Assembly (NCBI GenBank): GCA_016342355.1
Contig: JAEINP010000049.1
Span: 1-35,370 of the forward strand
Reading direction: 5' to 3'
Origin: Desulfatibacillum sp.
Lineage (GTDB): Bacteria; Desulfobacterota; Desulfobacteria; Desulfobacterales; Desulfatibacillaceae
Length of the DNA stretch: 35,370 nt
Part shown: positions 1-8,833 of the stretch, one piece after another
How the letters are laid out: every line of letters starts with the position of its first letter
Numbering within the stretch: the stretch's first letter is position 1
Notes under the pieces: generated by a model
What the model was told of the DNA's origin: nothing
The model's database searches: none
What the model saw: only the letters and a program-made list of their open reading frames with translations
Program-made: the position numbers and the translations under genes

Positions 1-306
1 GACAGCCTGAATAATCGCCTCCATTTCCGAATACCCGGTAAGCAGAAACCGAATGGCGTCAGGCACGATTTCCCGGGCTTTTTCTAAAAATTGGGCCCCG
101 GTCATGCCCGGCATCCGCTGGTCGGAAATGATAAGGGAAATCATGCTGTCCCGGTTCTTTAACATGTCCAGGGCGCGGGGGCCGTCCTCAGAGGTCAGGA
201 TTTGCAGGCCTTCTCTGCGCAAAATCCGCTGGATCGCCTTGGTGATGCCCGGTTCGTCATCCACCAGCATGACAGTATGTTCATATTTGGGTTTCGTGTC
301 GTCCAT
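1..306 (-). CDS. Response regulator receiver protein, C-terminal part beyond window
   Basis: The first 102 codons of a minus-strand gene that runs off the left edge are visible; the ATG is at 306. They form a nearly complete CheY-like receiver: the acidic pair is D16-D17 (LVDDEPG), the phosphoacceptor is D62 in SDQRMPGMTG, and T90 sits in FLLTGYSE. The SDQRMPGM...LLTGYSE style is common in receivers joined to HD-GYP or other output domains, but any output domain lies outside the window, so the output is unknown. The start lies 20 bases downstream of the stop of the 243-residue regulator, so the two are probably co-transcribed. Confidence is high for the receiver and low for anything beyond it. 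Confidence 0.9.
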   Translation of the reverse strand, partial: MDDTKPKYEHTVMLVDDEPGITKAIQRILRREGLQILTSEDGPRALDMLKNRDSMISLIISDQRMPGMTGAQFLEKAREIVPDAIRFLLTGYSEMEAIIQAV

Positions 307-326
307 GCAACCTTTCCGGTTTCGCG

Positions 327-1058
327 TCAGGACTTCAGGGCCATGGCGATCTGGTTTTCAAATTCTTCGGGATTTACGGGTTTTTCTATAAATCCTGCTA
401 TGTTGTAGAATTTCAGTTCTAAATCGTCTTTCATGCCCGGATAACCGGAGCAAACAACAATGGGCAAGTCCTTGTGCTCTTTTCGTATGCGGGCGATCAA
501 CTCAATTCCGTGGATGCCCGGCATTTTAATGTCCGTGACCACCAAATCAACCTTTTCAACCCCCAGGAGATTCATGGCTCTTTCTCCATGGGTGACGGCA
601 TAGACATTCCACGGTGATCCCCGAAGCAACCGTGTGAAGGATTTAAGCACCTGGTTGTCGTCGTCCACAATCAGGACGGTCTTTCGCTCCTGGCCCTCGA
701 TGCTGTCGGTGTTCAGGGCCAGGGCCGCAGCTTGGCTTGCATTGCGGGCCACATAGAGGTTGGCCTGGGGACAAATCCTGGCCATGCCTTTCGGGATCGC
801 CAGGAGGGGAGAATACAGGATTATCTGGGTTCCGGGATACACGGCCAGGGTCTGGACCATAGCTTCCAGCCAGATGAGAGAGTCCACCCCATGCTCCACA
901 ATCAACACTTCCCGCCCCTTTCCCCGGAGCTTGAAAGTGTCTTTCTCATGGAAAATCACGGAGACCTGGTCTTCAAAACCCGCCATTTCCGTTTTCAACT
1001 TGGCCGCTTCTTCCGGGGAATCCACAAGGACGTGGACAAGTTTTCCGGTGGTTTTCAT
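327..1058 (-). CDS. Response regulator with C-terminal receiver and uncharacterised N-terminal domain
   Basis: A 243-residue cytoplasmic protein. Residues about 126-243 are a canonical receiver: D132-D133 acidic pair (VLIVDDDN), D176 phosphoacceptor (VVTDIKMPG), S204 and K226 (IEKPVNP). Residues 1-120 have alternating hydrophobic strands (VHVLVDS, VSVIFHEK, EVLIVEHG, QIILYSP) suggesting another alpha/beta, receiver-like fold. This part lacks an obvious acidic pocket or phosphoacceptor Asp, so it may be a degenerate receiver; that is inference. No DNA-binding or enzymatic output is visible, so it probably acts by protein contacts in a phosphorelay. On the minus strand the ATG at 1058 is preceded by an AGGAAGGG ribosome binding site. 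It is the first gene of a two-gene unit and is divergent from the kinase at 1406. Confidence 0.88.
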   Translation of the reverse strand: MKTTGKLVHVLVDSPEEAAKLKTEMAGFEDQVSVIFHEKDTFKLRGKGREVLIVEHGVDSLIWLEAMVQTLAVYPGTQIILYSPLLAIPKGMARICPQANLYVARNASQAAALALNTDSIEGQERKTVLIVDDDNQVLKSFTRLLRGSPWNVYAVTHGERAMNLLGVEKVDLVVTDIKMPGIHGIELIARIRKEHKDLPIVVCSGYPGMKDDLELKFYNIAGFIEKPVNPEEFENQIAMALKS

Positions 1059-1405
1059 ATCGGGTTCCCTTCCTTATGTTTACAAACGGAAATCATCTTT
1101 AACGTTAAGGGAAGCAAAATGCGGGCCAACATACTGTCTGCTTGCCGAATCCAGCATTCTATAAAGAAGAATGGTCAGGATAGGCTATCCTTTTAAAGAA
1201 AAGGCCCTCCAGCCAAAATAAATAGTCATAAACCTGACAATTAGCCATGATATTGACAAGGAGCCTGTGCCGGAAAGACCTGTGGTTCTTCCTCCACAGA
1301 GCGCCGATGAAAATTCCATGTGAAAAAAGGTATGTAAATTGCATGTTTTAAGTCGAGATTTGAAAGCACAGGAATAGGATTTCTAATATTGAATGGAGCA
1401 AACCC
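1059..1405. promoter_or_regulatory. Divergent intergenic region between two phosphorelay units
   Basis: These 347 bases separate divergently transcribed signalling genes and should hold both promoters. I see no gene. A 10-base palindrome TTAACGTTAA lies at 1099-1108, close to the start of the minus-strand regulator. A TTGACA hexamer lies at 1253-1258 on the plus strand but no convincing -10 follows it at 16-18 bases. A TTGAAA (1360-1365) / TAATAT (1384-1389) pair would start transcription almost on the ribosome binding site, so I do not rely on it. Promoter positions are therefore unresolved. Confidence 0.4.
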
Positions 1406-2626
1406 ATGCGCGTACTTGTTGCTGAAGATGATGATGTGGGCCGGATTGTCATTTCCAAACTCCTGAGCCGATGGGGCCATGAGGTGATCCTGGCTGAAGA
1501 CGGAGAAAGGGCCTGGCGCCTTTTTCAGGAAAACCCGGCGCGGATCGTGATCACCGACTGGAGCATGCCCAAGCTCAGCGGTCTGGAACTGTGCGAACTT
1601 ATCCGCACCCATAAATTCCCACATTATGTATATATCATCATCCTGACCTCCAGAGAGGGCAAGGAGAGCACTGTGGAAGCCCTGGGGGCCGGAGCGGATG
1701 ACTACATGAACAAGCCAATCAATTCCCCCGAATTGAATGCCAGACTCAGGGTGGGGCTCCGTATCATCCAACTGGAGGAGGATCACCAGCAGGCGAAAAT
1801 CCATCTGCTTCAGTCGGAAAAAATGGCTTCCGTAGGCCAGCTGGCCGCAGGGGTGGCCCATGAAATCAACAATCCCACCGGGTTTGTCAGCAGCAACCTC
1901 AAAACTCTGGGGGACTATTTCGATGATTTAAGCCGCTTGTTGGAGCATTACAAAAAGTTGGCGGGGCTGGTACAGGAATTTCCGCCACCCCTACCCAATT
2001 CCCTGGAAAAAACTCTATCGGATATCGCCCAATTCGAATCTCAGATTGATCTGGAATACATCCTGGGCGATACCGGGGAATTGATCCAGGACTGCAGGGA
2101 GGGCACGGAACGCATTAAAAAAATTGTCAACGATCTGAAAGATTTCGCCCACCCTGACGAGGATGAGATCAAACCGGCTGACATCAATCAGGGCCTGGAA
2201 TCCACCCTGAACGTGGTGTGGAACGAGATCAAATACAAGGCCGAGGTGGAAAAGGATTTAGGGGACCTTCCCTTGGTGGAATGCTACCCCCACCGCCTCA
2301 ATCAGGTTTTTATGAATATCCTGGTCAATGCGGCCCAGTCCATAGAAGATAAAGGTGAAATAAAAATCCAGACCCGCGCCGAAGGCTCCCATGTGGTGAT
2401 TAAAATTCAGGACAATGGAAAGGGAATCTCCGAGGCCCATTTGGCCAAGATATACGACCCCTTTTTCACTACCAAGGAAGTGGGCAAGGGGACCGGACTT
2501 GGGCTGAACATGGCCTATAATATAATCACCAATCACGGAGGAACCATCAAGGCGGAGAGCACCGTGCGAAAAGGAACCACCTTCACCATCCGTATCCCGG
2601 TAAACCAGGATAAGAACTCCTCCTAA
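1406..2626 (+). CDS. Receiver-histidine kinase hybrid, cytoplasmic
   Basis: A 406-residue protein. The N-terminal receiver (about 1-120) has phosphoacceptor D51 (ITDWSMPK), T81 and K103. A short helical linker (120-140) leads to the dimerisation/phosphoacceptor helix with H152 in GVAHEINNP, then a long helical insert. The ATPase domain has an N box at 304-308, G1 DNGKGI at 336-341, DPFFTTK at 351-357 and G2 GKGTGLGL at 360-367. There is no transmembrane segment or sensor domain, so its input is presumably phosphorylation of its own receiver by another kinase, as in two-step bacterial phosphorelays (inference). The ATG is preceded by GGAG at 1395-1398 with a 7-base spacer. The DHp resembles the ZraS/NtrB-like AHEINNP group. 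It is divergent from the regulator pair on its left. Confidence 0.93.
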   Translation: MRVLVAEDDDVGRIVISKLLSRWGHEVILAEDGERAWRLFQENPARIVITDWSMPKLSGLELCELIRTHKFPHYVYIIILTSREGKESTVEALGAGADDYMNKPINSPELNARLRVGLRIIQLEEDHQQAKIHLLQSEKMASVGQLAAGVAHEINNPTGFVSSNLKTLGDYFDDLSRLLEHYKKLAGLVQEFPPPLPNSLEKTLSDIAQFESQIDLEYILGDTGELIQDCREGTERIKKIVNDLKDFAHPDEDEIKPADINQGLESTLNVVWNEIKYKAEVEKDLGDLPLVECYPHRLNQVFMNILVNAAQSIEDKGEIKIQTRAEGSHVVIKIQDNGKGISEAHLAKIYDPFFTTKEVGKGTGLGLNMAYNIITNHGGTIKAESTVRKGTTFTIRIPVNQDKNSS

Positions 2627-2919
2627 AATCCAAACTCCCCGGGAATTGATTGTTCCTGCTCTGGTCCCCCTGGCCTCTCCCAAGGGAAAAAAATGTGGCC
2701 TTGCGAAAAAAGGTCATGCTACTATGGTAATGTACCGTCATAGGGAATTGTTCTTTTTTGGCAGGGAGAAATATCAGCCAAGGTGGTTTAGTGTTTCATA
2801 TCGCCTCGCACTATCGCTTTGCCGTATCCAAACCCTGGCCTCCAGGCAAAGGCCCTGAAACCCAAGGGGGCCGGGCATTTGAGTAGGGCAGGCCGTCCCT
2901 TTGTAAAAAGGTGTGATCT
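2627..2919. other. Intergenic region before the triple-SBP kinase
   Basis: These 293 bases contain no convincing gene; the short open frames on either strand look like chance. The last 100 bases are GC-rich with several short complementary tracts, such as AGGCAAAGGCCCTG around 2843-2858 and GGGCAGGCC around 2885-2893. They could form a structured leader, but I could not match them to a known riboswitch class. No terminator with a U-tract is evident after the upstream kinase. Confidence 0.3.
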
Positions 2920-5900
2920 ATGCGTTGTTTCACCTCAAAAACCGAACGCATTTTAGTAAATATTTCTGTGGCCGCTATTACCCTGGCCATGACCCTCCTG
3001 CTGGGTTCAGGCAGCTTGGCCGGACCCCTCCAATCTCCTTCTCTTGCACCTCCTCCACCCGAGGCGCCTTTTGAGCAGGTGAAGGAAATTGTCATCGCCC
3101 ATAACCTCAACCATCCTCCCTTTAAATTTGTGGATGAAAACGGACAGTCCGCCGGACTGATCATTGACCTTTGGCGCTTGTGGTCGGAAAAAACAGGTGT
3201 GCCTGTACGCTTTGTGGGCGCTCCCTTTGAGGAAACTGTCACCATGGTCCGGGACGGCCAGGCCCACATCAATGCTGGCCTTTTTCAAACCACGGAACGG
3301 GATCAGTTCATGGATTTCACCCTGCCCATCCATGGGGTGGCCTATTATATTATTTTTCATAAAAGCATCATGGGTGTTTCCGGGCCTCAAGATCTTGCAG
3401 GCTTTAAGGTGGGCGTTCCATTAGCAGGATATACAGAGTTTTACATGAAACAAGAACACCCGGAGGTGGACCTGGAGGTCTATCCCGATTACCCCCAATT
3501 ATTCGCCGCCGCCCAAAAGGGGGAAATTCGGGTCTTTGTGGCTCCAACGGAAAACCTTCGGGATTACCTGCAGGAAATGCATCTGAACAATGAATACCGG
3601 TACAACACGGGCCAGCCCCTTTTCCTCCGGAATTATCGGGGGGGCATTCAAAAAGGCAATCCAGCCTTTTTGGATTGGATTAACCAGGGGCTGGAAAAAA
3701 TTACCCCGGAAGAACGGGGAGTCCTAGAAGAAAAATGGTTGGGCTGGACCCGCATCCGGCCTTCCCAAGACACCCTGTTGATTTCCCTCAGCACTGATTA
3801 TCAGCCCCTTTCCTTCCGGGACCCTTCCGGACACCCTGCCGGCTTGCTGGTGGATTTTTGGGAACTCTGGGGAGAAGTGACAGGCCGGAAAATGGCCTTC
3901 AACATGGCGGATTGGGGGCAGAGTATAGAGCTTGTCAAAAACAAGGAGGCGGATTTTCACTCCGGCCTGTATTCCAGCGAAATACGCAGGGAATGGATGG
4001 ATTTTTCCCACACCATTTATGAACTGGAAACCTCCCTATACCATCTGCCGGGCATGGATTTTCCTCCCACATTGGAAAACCTGGAGCATGTGAAGCTGGG
4101 CGTCGTCAAAGGATCTTACCAGGAGGAATACGCCTCCCACACCCTGCCCCAATCCAGTTCCATAGAAACCTTTTCCGATGCCGAAGATATGCTCTACGCC
4201 CTCATTCAAGGCCAGATTGACGCCTTTATCGATGAAACCCTGGTGATCAACCTTCTCCTGACCCAGGACCGGTTTGCCGGGCAGGTTGTAGGCCATTCCA
4301 AGCCCTTGTTTTCCCGAAACCTGCGCGCAGGCCTGCCCAAGGAAAATCAGGACCTGCTCAACACCGTCAATGAAGGCATTGGGGCCATGCCCAAGGCCCG
4401 GCTAGCGGAGATCGAAAAGCGCTGGATTATGGACTCTGAGTCCCGGTTTTTTGAAAAAATCGCCCAAAAGGAAACTGATTCCACTGTGTATCTCACCCCT
4501 GGCGAAAAAATGTGGATCGATGAGCATCCTGTCATTCGCTTGGGGGTAGACCCTGGTTTTGAACCTTTTGAATTCCTGACGGAAGAGGGACAATACGCCG
4601 GAGTGGCTTCGGAATATGTGGACCTGCTGAACAAGCGCCTGGGAACCAACCTCAGAGTGGTCCCTTACAAAACCTGGGGCGAGGTAATTCAATTCGCCAA
4701 GGAAAAACAGATTGATGTCCTGCCCGCGGTCATGGAAACCCAGAGCCGTAGGGAATATCTCACATTTACAAAACCATATCTTACTTCGCCGGAAATGATC
4801 TTCTGCCGCAGAGACGCCCCCTTCATTGGTGGAGTGGAGGACCTCCATGGAAAGTTCATCGCTTTGAAACGACACAGCTACATGGAGGACCGGATTCGTA
4901 AGAACTACCCGGAATTGAGTCTGGTTTTGTACGATACTACGGTCCAGGCCTTGGAAGCTGTCGCTTCCGGCGAAGCCGACGCCTATATAAACACCTTGGC
5001 CCATGGATCATATGTTGTGGCTAAATACAACCTCTCCAACATCAAAGTAGCCGCCCCTATGGACGGAGCAGTGGACGGCATCACCTTCGCCGTGCGGAAG
5101 GACTGGACCATACTCAGGGATATCCTGCAAAAAGGCCTGGATTCCGTCACCCAGGAAGAGGCGGCCGCCATCCGGAGCCGGTGGATAACCGTCCGCTTCG
5201 AACACGGACGGCAGGTTCAAACCATCCTCAAGTGGGCCGGGGTAGCCCTTGTTGTATTTCTTTGCATCATGTTTGTGGGCGTTCTCTGGAATCGCCGTCT
5301 GGCCCGGGAAATCGCCCGCAGGGAAGAGGTGGAGGCGCATTTGAAAACAGCCAAGGAGCGGGCTGAATCTGCGGACCGTCTGAAATCCGCATTTTTGGCC
5401 ACCATGTCCCACGAACTGCGCACTCCCCTTAACTCCATCATCGGATTTTCATCCATTGTCCTTCAGGAACTGCCCGGTCCTCTCAACGGGGAGCAGAAAA
5501 AACAGATGGGCATGGTCCGGAACAGCGCCCGCCATTTGCTGGCCCTCATCAATGATGTGCTGGATATTTCCAAAATCGAGGCCGACCAATTGGTTCTGGC
5601 GCCGGAGGAATTTGATCTGGCCCGGTCCGTCAGGGAGGTTGTCCAGTCAATCCGGCCCCTGGCGGAAAAAAAGGGGCTGGCCCTGGATCTGGATATGGAT
5701 CTATCTGAGCTGAAAATTTATTGCGACAAGCGGAGGTTGGAGCAGGTATTCATCAACCTCATAAACAATGCCATCAAGTTTACGGAGCAGGGTAGGGTGG
5801 TGGTTTCCGTCAGCGGACCGTCATCCCGCAACGCCCAAGGGATAGAAATGGTAATGATTCAGGTGACGGACTCCGGCATAGGGATCAAGCCCGGTGACTT

Positions 5901-6099
5901 TTCCAAGTTGTTCAAGCCGTTCCGGCAAATTGAAATCGGCCTGGACAGAAAATATGAAGGAACTGGCCTGGGTCTCTCCATCTGTAAAAAACTATTGGGA
6001 CTCATGGGAGGGGAAATCACCGTGGAAAGCGAGTTCAACCGCGGTTCCCGCTTTACCATTAGCCTTCCCGTCACATGCCCGGAACCTGTGGAGGAATAA
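2920..6099 (+). CDS. EvgS/BvgS-like sensor histidine kinase with three tandem periplasmic solute-binding domains
   Basis: A 1059-residue protein. A signal peptide or anchor at about 15-34 is followed by three family-3 periplasmic binding-protein (Venus flytrap) modules at about 55-275, 285-505 and 525-757. Each begins with the characteristic beta strand and a P(L/F)(K/S/E)F...G...G(L/V)..(D/E)(L/F/Y) pattern. One transmembrane helix lies at about 769-789. The kinase core follows: H831 in ATMSHELRTPLNS, N box 945-953 (INLINNAIKF), G1 DSGIGI 984-989, G2 GTGLGL 1014-1019. It probably senses amino acids or similar small polar ligands, or responds to redox or pH as in EvgS/BvgS; the ligand is unknown. 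Unlike BvgS and EvgS it ends after the ATPase domain, with no receiver or HPt. A stand-alone receiver starts 2 bases after its stop and is the obvious partner. Confidence 0.93.
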   Translation: MRCFTSKTERILVNISVAAITLAMTLLLGSGSLAGPLQSPSLAPPPPEAPFEQVKEIVIAHNLNHPPFKFVDENGQSAGLIIDLWRLWSEKTGVPVRFVGAPFEETVTMVRDGQAHINAGLFQTTERDQFMDFTLPIHGVAYYIIFHKSIMGVSGPQDLAGFKVGVPLAGYTEFYMKQEHPEVDLEVYPDYPQLFAAAQKGEIRVFVAPTENLRDYLQEMHLNNEYRYNTGQPLFLRNYRGGIQKGNPAFLDWINQGLEKITPEERGVLEEKWLGWTRIRPSQDTLLISLSTDYQPLSFRDPSGHPAGLLVDFWELWGEVTGRKMAFNMADWGQSIELVKNKEADFHSGLYSSEIRREWMDFSHTIYELETSLYHLPGMDFPPTLENLEHVKLGVVKGSYQEEYASHTLPQSSSIETFSDAEDMLYALIQGQIDAFIDETLVINLLLTQDRFAGQVVGHSKPLFSRNLRAGLPKENQDLLNTVNEGIGAMPKARLAEIEKRWIMDSESRFFEKIAQKETDSTVYLTPGEKMWIDEHPVIRLGVDPGFEPFEFLTEEGQYAGVASEYVDLLNKRLGTNLRVVPYKTWGEVIQFAKEKQIDVLPAVMETQSRREYLTFTKPYLTSPEMIFCRRDAPFIGGVEDLHGKFIALKRHSYMEDRIRKNYPELSLVLYDTTVQALEAVASGEADAYINTLAHGSYVVAKYNLSNIKVAAPMDGAVDGITFAVRKDWTILRDILQKGLDSVTQEEAAAIRSRWITVRFEHGRQVQTILKWAGVALVVFLCIMFVGVLWNRRLAREIARREEVEAHLKTAKERAESADRLKSAFLATMSHELRTPLNSIIGFSSIVLQELPGPLNGEQKKQMGMVRNSARHLLALINDVLDISKIEADQLVLAPEEFDLARSVREVVQSIRPLAEKKGLALDLDMDLSELKIYCDKRRLEQVFINLINNAIKFTEQGRVVVSVSGPSSRNAQGIEMVMIQVTDSGIGIKPGDFSKLFKPFRQIEIGLDRKYEGTGLGLSICKKLLGLMGGEITVESEFNRGSRFTISLPVTCPEPVEE

Positions 6100-6101
6100 C
6101 T

Positions 6102-6470
6102 ATGGCAGGCAAAAAGGTTCTGGTAATTGAGGATAATGAACAGAATCTCTACCTCATTACGTATCTGTTGGAAAATAGCGGCTACGAGGTTTTTCAGGCC
6201 TGGGACGGCAAACAGGGGTGCGCCTTGGCGGAAACGGTCATGCCCGACATCATCCTCCTGGATATCCAGTTGCCGGGTATGGATGGATACGCCGTGGCAA
6301 GGGAGATCAGGAAACAGCCCCGGATCAAGGACATCCCCATGGTGGCGGTTACCTCCTACGCCATGCCAGGAGACAAGGAAAAGGCTCTGAGAGCAGGCTG
6401 TACAGGTTATATCGAAAAACCCATCAATCCTGAAATATTCATAGACCAAATAGAGAGCCACTTATTATAA
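6102..6470 (+). CDS. Single-domain response regulator (CheY/DivK-like)
   Basis: A 122-residue receiver and nothing else: E10-D11 acidic pair, phosphoacceptor D54 (ILLDIQLPGMDG), T84 (VAVTSYAM) and K106 (IEKPINP). The QLPGMDGYAVAREIR and TSYAMPGDKEKAL stretches resemble DivK-type and hybrid-kinase receivers. I chose the ATG at 6102 over a longer in-frame start because GAGG at 6091-6094 lies 7 bases upstream and the upstream stop ends at 6099. Its placement suggests it takes phosphate from the triple-SBP kinase and passes it on, replacing the receiver usually fused to BvgS/EvgS kinases. It has no output domain. Confidence 0.92.
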   Translation: MAGKKVLVIEDNEQNLYLITYLLENSGYEVFQAWDGKQGCALAETVMPDIILLDIQLPGMDGYAVAREIRKQPRIKDIPMVAVTSYAMPGDKEKALRAGCTGYIEKPINPEIFIDQIESHLL

Positions 6471-6496
6471 AGGAAGTGCCCCAGGAGGGGCTGAAT

Positions 6497-8536
6497 ATGT
6501 CAGATTTATTGATTGTGGACGACAATGAACAAAACCGGTACTTTTTGGACGCCCTCCTGAAAGGCCACGGCTTTGAGACCCTATCCGCTGAAAACGGGCG
6601 ACAGGCCCTGGAACTGGCTGCGGCTAATCCCCCCGCCCTGGTAATCACCGATTTACTCATGCCGGAAATGGACGGTTTCGAACTGTGCCGCCGGTGGAAA
6701 TCCGATCCTGTGCTGAAACACATTCCCTTTGTGGTTTATACCGCCACCTATACTGAACCCCAGGACGAAAAACTGGCCCTCAGCCTGGGCGCGGACCGTT
6801 TCCTGATTAAACCCATGGAACCCGATCTGATTGTCGGCGTCATCAGGGAAATGCTGGAAAAGGTCCGGGAAAAGCAGCCCCCTGGAAATCCTCACCTGGA
6901 TGATATACCTCAGGAGTTTCATAAGGAATACAGCCAGGTGGTGGCCCGGAAGCTGGACAAAAAAGTCCGGCAACTGGAAGCGGAAATCAAGGAGAAACAA
7001 AAGGTTGAAAAAGCTCTCCGAGAGAGCGAGGAACGCTTTAGGATGGTGGCTGAGGCGACCACCGACCTCATTTACGAATGGGAGCCTGATTCCGACGCCG
7101 TGAAATGGTTCGGAGACATAGACAACGCCCTGGGTTTTGCTCATGGTGAATTTCCTCCCACTGTTAGGGCCTGGACCAAACAAATTCATGGGGATGATCA
7201 AAAAAAACTCTTCGCGTTAAAGAATACTCCCGTGCAGGAAGCAGGACCCATCCTGGACCAATACCGCATAGCCATGGCCGACGGTTCCTGGCGGCATTGG
7301 GTGGATAAAGTGGTTCCGGCAGACACAGGAGAGGGCCGGGTAACCCGCTGGATCGGCGCCTGTGTGGACATCACAGCTCAAAAAAATCTGGAAGCCCAAT
7401 TATACCAGGCTCAAAAAATGGAGGCTGTGGGGCAAATTGCTGGAGGTCTGGCCCATGATTTCAACAATCTCATCCAGGTAATTATGGGATACTCCGACCT
7501 TATCCTGTGGGACTCCCAATTGACCCCCCAGCAAAAGGAGCATTTTGAACAGGTCCACAAGGCTGCCCAAAAAGCCTCGGCCATGACCCGCCAGCTTCTG
7601 GCTTTCAGCCGCAGACAGGTCATACGCCCCATGTATCTGGCGCTTAATGACCTGATTTCCGATCTGCATAAAATGGTGCAACGGCTTATGGGGGAACAGG
7701 TTCAGGTGGAATGGCGGCCATATGACAATCTGGGAACCATTCATGCCGATCCCGGACAAATTGACCAGGTGCTTATCAATTTATGCGTCAATGCCCGTGA
7801 CGCCATGAACGCCCACGGCGCCATGACCATTTCCACCACAAACATAGACCTGGACCAGGATTTCTGCGCTATGAATCTTTGGGCAAAGCCTGGAAAATAC
7901 GTCATGCTTGCAGTGGAAGACTCGGGTTGCGGCATGGATGCCAAGACCATGGAGGACATTTTTCAGCCCTTTTACACCACCAAGGAAACAGGCAAGGGCA
8001 CGGGCCTGGGCCTGTCCACGGTCTATGGCATTGTCAAACAACACGAAGGGTTGATCCAGGTGACAAGCAAACCCGGTTGCGGAGCAACTTTCCGCATCTT
8101 TTTTCCCAGGGTGGAAAGCCGTGCCCAATCCCTGGGTAAATATATCCCGGGGGACCGGTTGGGTGGTTCGGAAACCATCCTGGTGGCCGAAGACCAGGAA
8201 ATGCTCCTGGATCTGACCCAGCATATTTTGGAAAGGGAGGGGTACAAGGTCCTCAATGCATGCAACGGCCAGGAAGCCATCAGCATCGCCAGGGCCAGCA
8301 AGGACTCCATTGACCTAGCCATTCTGGACATGGTCATGCCCCTGGTAGGCGGCAAAGAGGCCATGGAAGAAATTTCCCGCATTAATCCGGCCATCAAATT
8401 CCTGTTCACCAGCGGTTACAGCCAGGACGGCATTCACATCAATTTTGTCCTGCAACAAGGCCTGCATCTCATCAACAAACCCTATCCCAGCGAACAACTC
8501 TTGCAAAAGGTCAGGGATATTTTGGATAACGGCTGA
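6497..8536 (+). CDS. Hybrid histidine kinase: receiver-PAS-kinase-receiver
   Basis: A 679-residue cytoplasmic protein. The N-terminal receiver has D52 (ITDLLMPEMDG), T82 and K105. A charged coiled-coil linker lies at 145-180. A PAS/PAC domain spans about 180-297, ending with the typical GACVDITAQK. The DHp has H320 in GGLAHDFNNL. The ATPase has an N box LINLCVNARDAM (426-437), G1 DSGCGM 475-480, FQPFYTTK 489-496 and G2 GKGTGLGLS 499-507. The C-terminal receiver has D611 (AILDMVMP) and K661. I chose the ATG at 6497 because AGGAGG (6483-6488) lies 8 bases upstream; a GTG at 6476 lacks such a site. It starts 26 bases after the single-domain receiver, so the 2920-8536 genes are probably one operon. 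The PAS ligand is unknown. Confidence 0.93.
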   Translation: MSDLLIVDDNEQNRYFLDALLKGHGFETLSAENGRQALELAAANPPALVITDLLMPEMDGFELCRRWKSDPVLKHIPFVVYTATYTEPQDEKLALSLGADRFLIKPMEPDLIVGVIREMLEKVREKQPPGNPHLDDIPQEFHKEYSQVVARKLDKKVRQLEAEIKEKQKVEKALRESEERFRMVAEATTDLIYEWEPDSDAVKWFGDIDNALGFAHGEFPPTVRAWTKQIHGDDQKKLFALKNTPVQEAGPILDQYRIAMADGSWRHWVDKVVPADTGEGRVTRWIGACVDITAQKNLEAQLYQAQKMEAVGQIAGGLAHDFNNLIQVIMGYSDLILWDSQLTPQQKEHFEQVHKAAQKASAMTRQLLAFSRRQVIRPMYLALNDLISDLHKMVQRLMGEQVQVEWRPYDNLGTIHADPGQIDQVLINLCVNARDAMNAHGAMTISTTNIDLDQDFCAMNLWAKPGKYVMLAVEDSGCGMDAKTMEDIFQPFYTTKETGKGTGLGLSTVYGIVKQHEGLIQVTSKPGCGATFRIFFPRVESRAQSLGKYIPGDRLGGSETILVAEDQEMLLDLTQHILEREGYKVLNACNGQEAISIARASKDSIDLAILDMVMPLVGGKEAMEEISRINPAIKFLFTSGYSQDGIHINFVLQQGLHLINKPYPSEQLLQKVRDILDNG

Positions 8537-8571
8537 CCTCGCGGACTTACAGATTTTAGGGCCTTTGCTGG

Positions 8572-8606
8572 GCGGCGGGGCAGACAATGTCCCGCCGCTG
8601 CTTTTT
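8572..8606 (+). terminator. Hairpin terminator after the phosphorelay operon
   Basis: An 8-bp perfect stem GCGGCGGG/CCCGCCGC (8572-8579 with 8591-8598) with an 11-base loop is followed by TGCTTTTTG. It sits 35 bases after the kinase stop. Its right half recurs near 12901 (see findings). Confidence 0.6.
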
Positions 8607-8804
8607 GCGCGTCGGGCATGTTAGGGAGCGGCCTGGCAGGCATAATCCCGCCCGCCTGGAAACAAGGCCTCTGCTATAAAAATCAAACAGGAGCCGCTGC
8701 AATAACAAAACAGGCGGGACCGGTTGCGCCAAATGGGAGGCTGCAGGAAACTTACCTGCCCGATTTTTACAGGCTCATGTGTTAGGGGAAGGCAGGGGCG
8801 TCTG
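8607..8804. other. Intergenic region upstream of tetR-type gene
   Basis: I see no gene here. A 10-bp inverted repeat (TCCCGCCTGT-like, about 8650-8660 against 8710-8719) brackets roughly 50 bases and could form a weak stem. The rest shows nothing recognisable. Confidence 0.3.
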
Positions 8805-8833
8805 TTGACATCCGATCGAATTTAATTTACTAA
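8805..8833 (+). promoter_or_regulatory. Candidate sigma-70 promoter of the TetR gene
   Basis: A perfect -35 TTGACA lies at 8805-8810. With a 17-base spacer the -10 would be TACTAA at 8828-8833, a weak match. The -10 lies inside the left arm of the palindrome at 8820-8851, so bound repressor would block polymerase. Confidence 0.5.

Noticed and set aside
1253-1281. TTGACA as a promoter for the kinase at 1406
   Set aside because: No -10-like hexamer occurs at 15-19 bases downstream.
2805-2919. Possible cyclic-di-GMP riboswitch before the triple-SBP kinase
   Set aside because: GGCAAAGG and GGGCAGGCC recall pieces of the GEMM motif, but the conserved tetraloop/receptor order and closing stem are absent.
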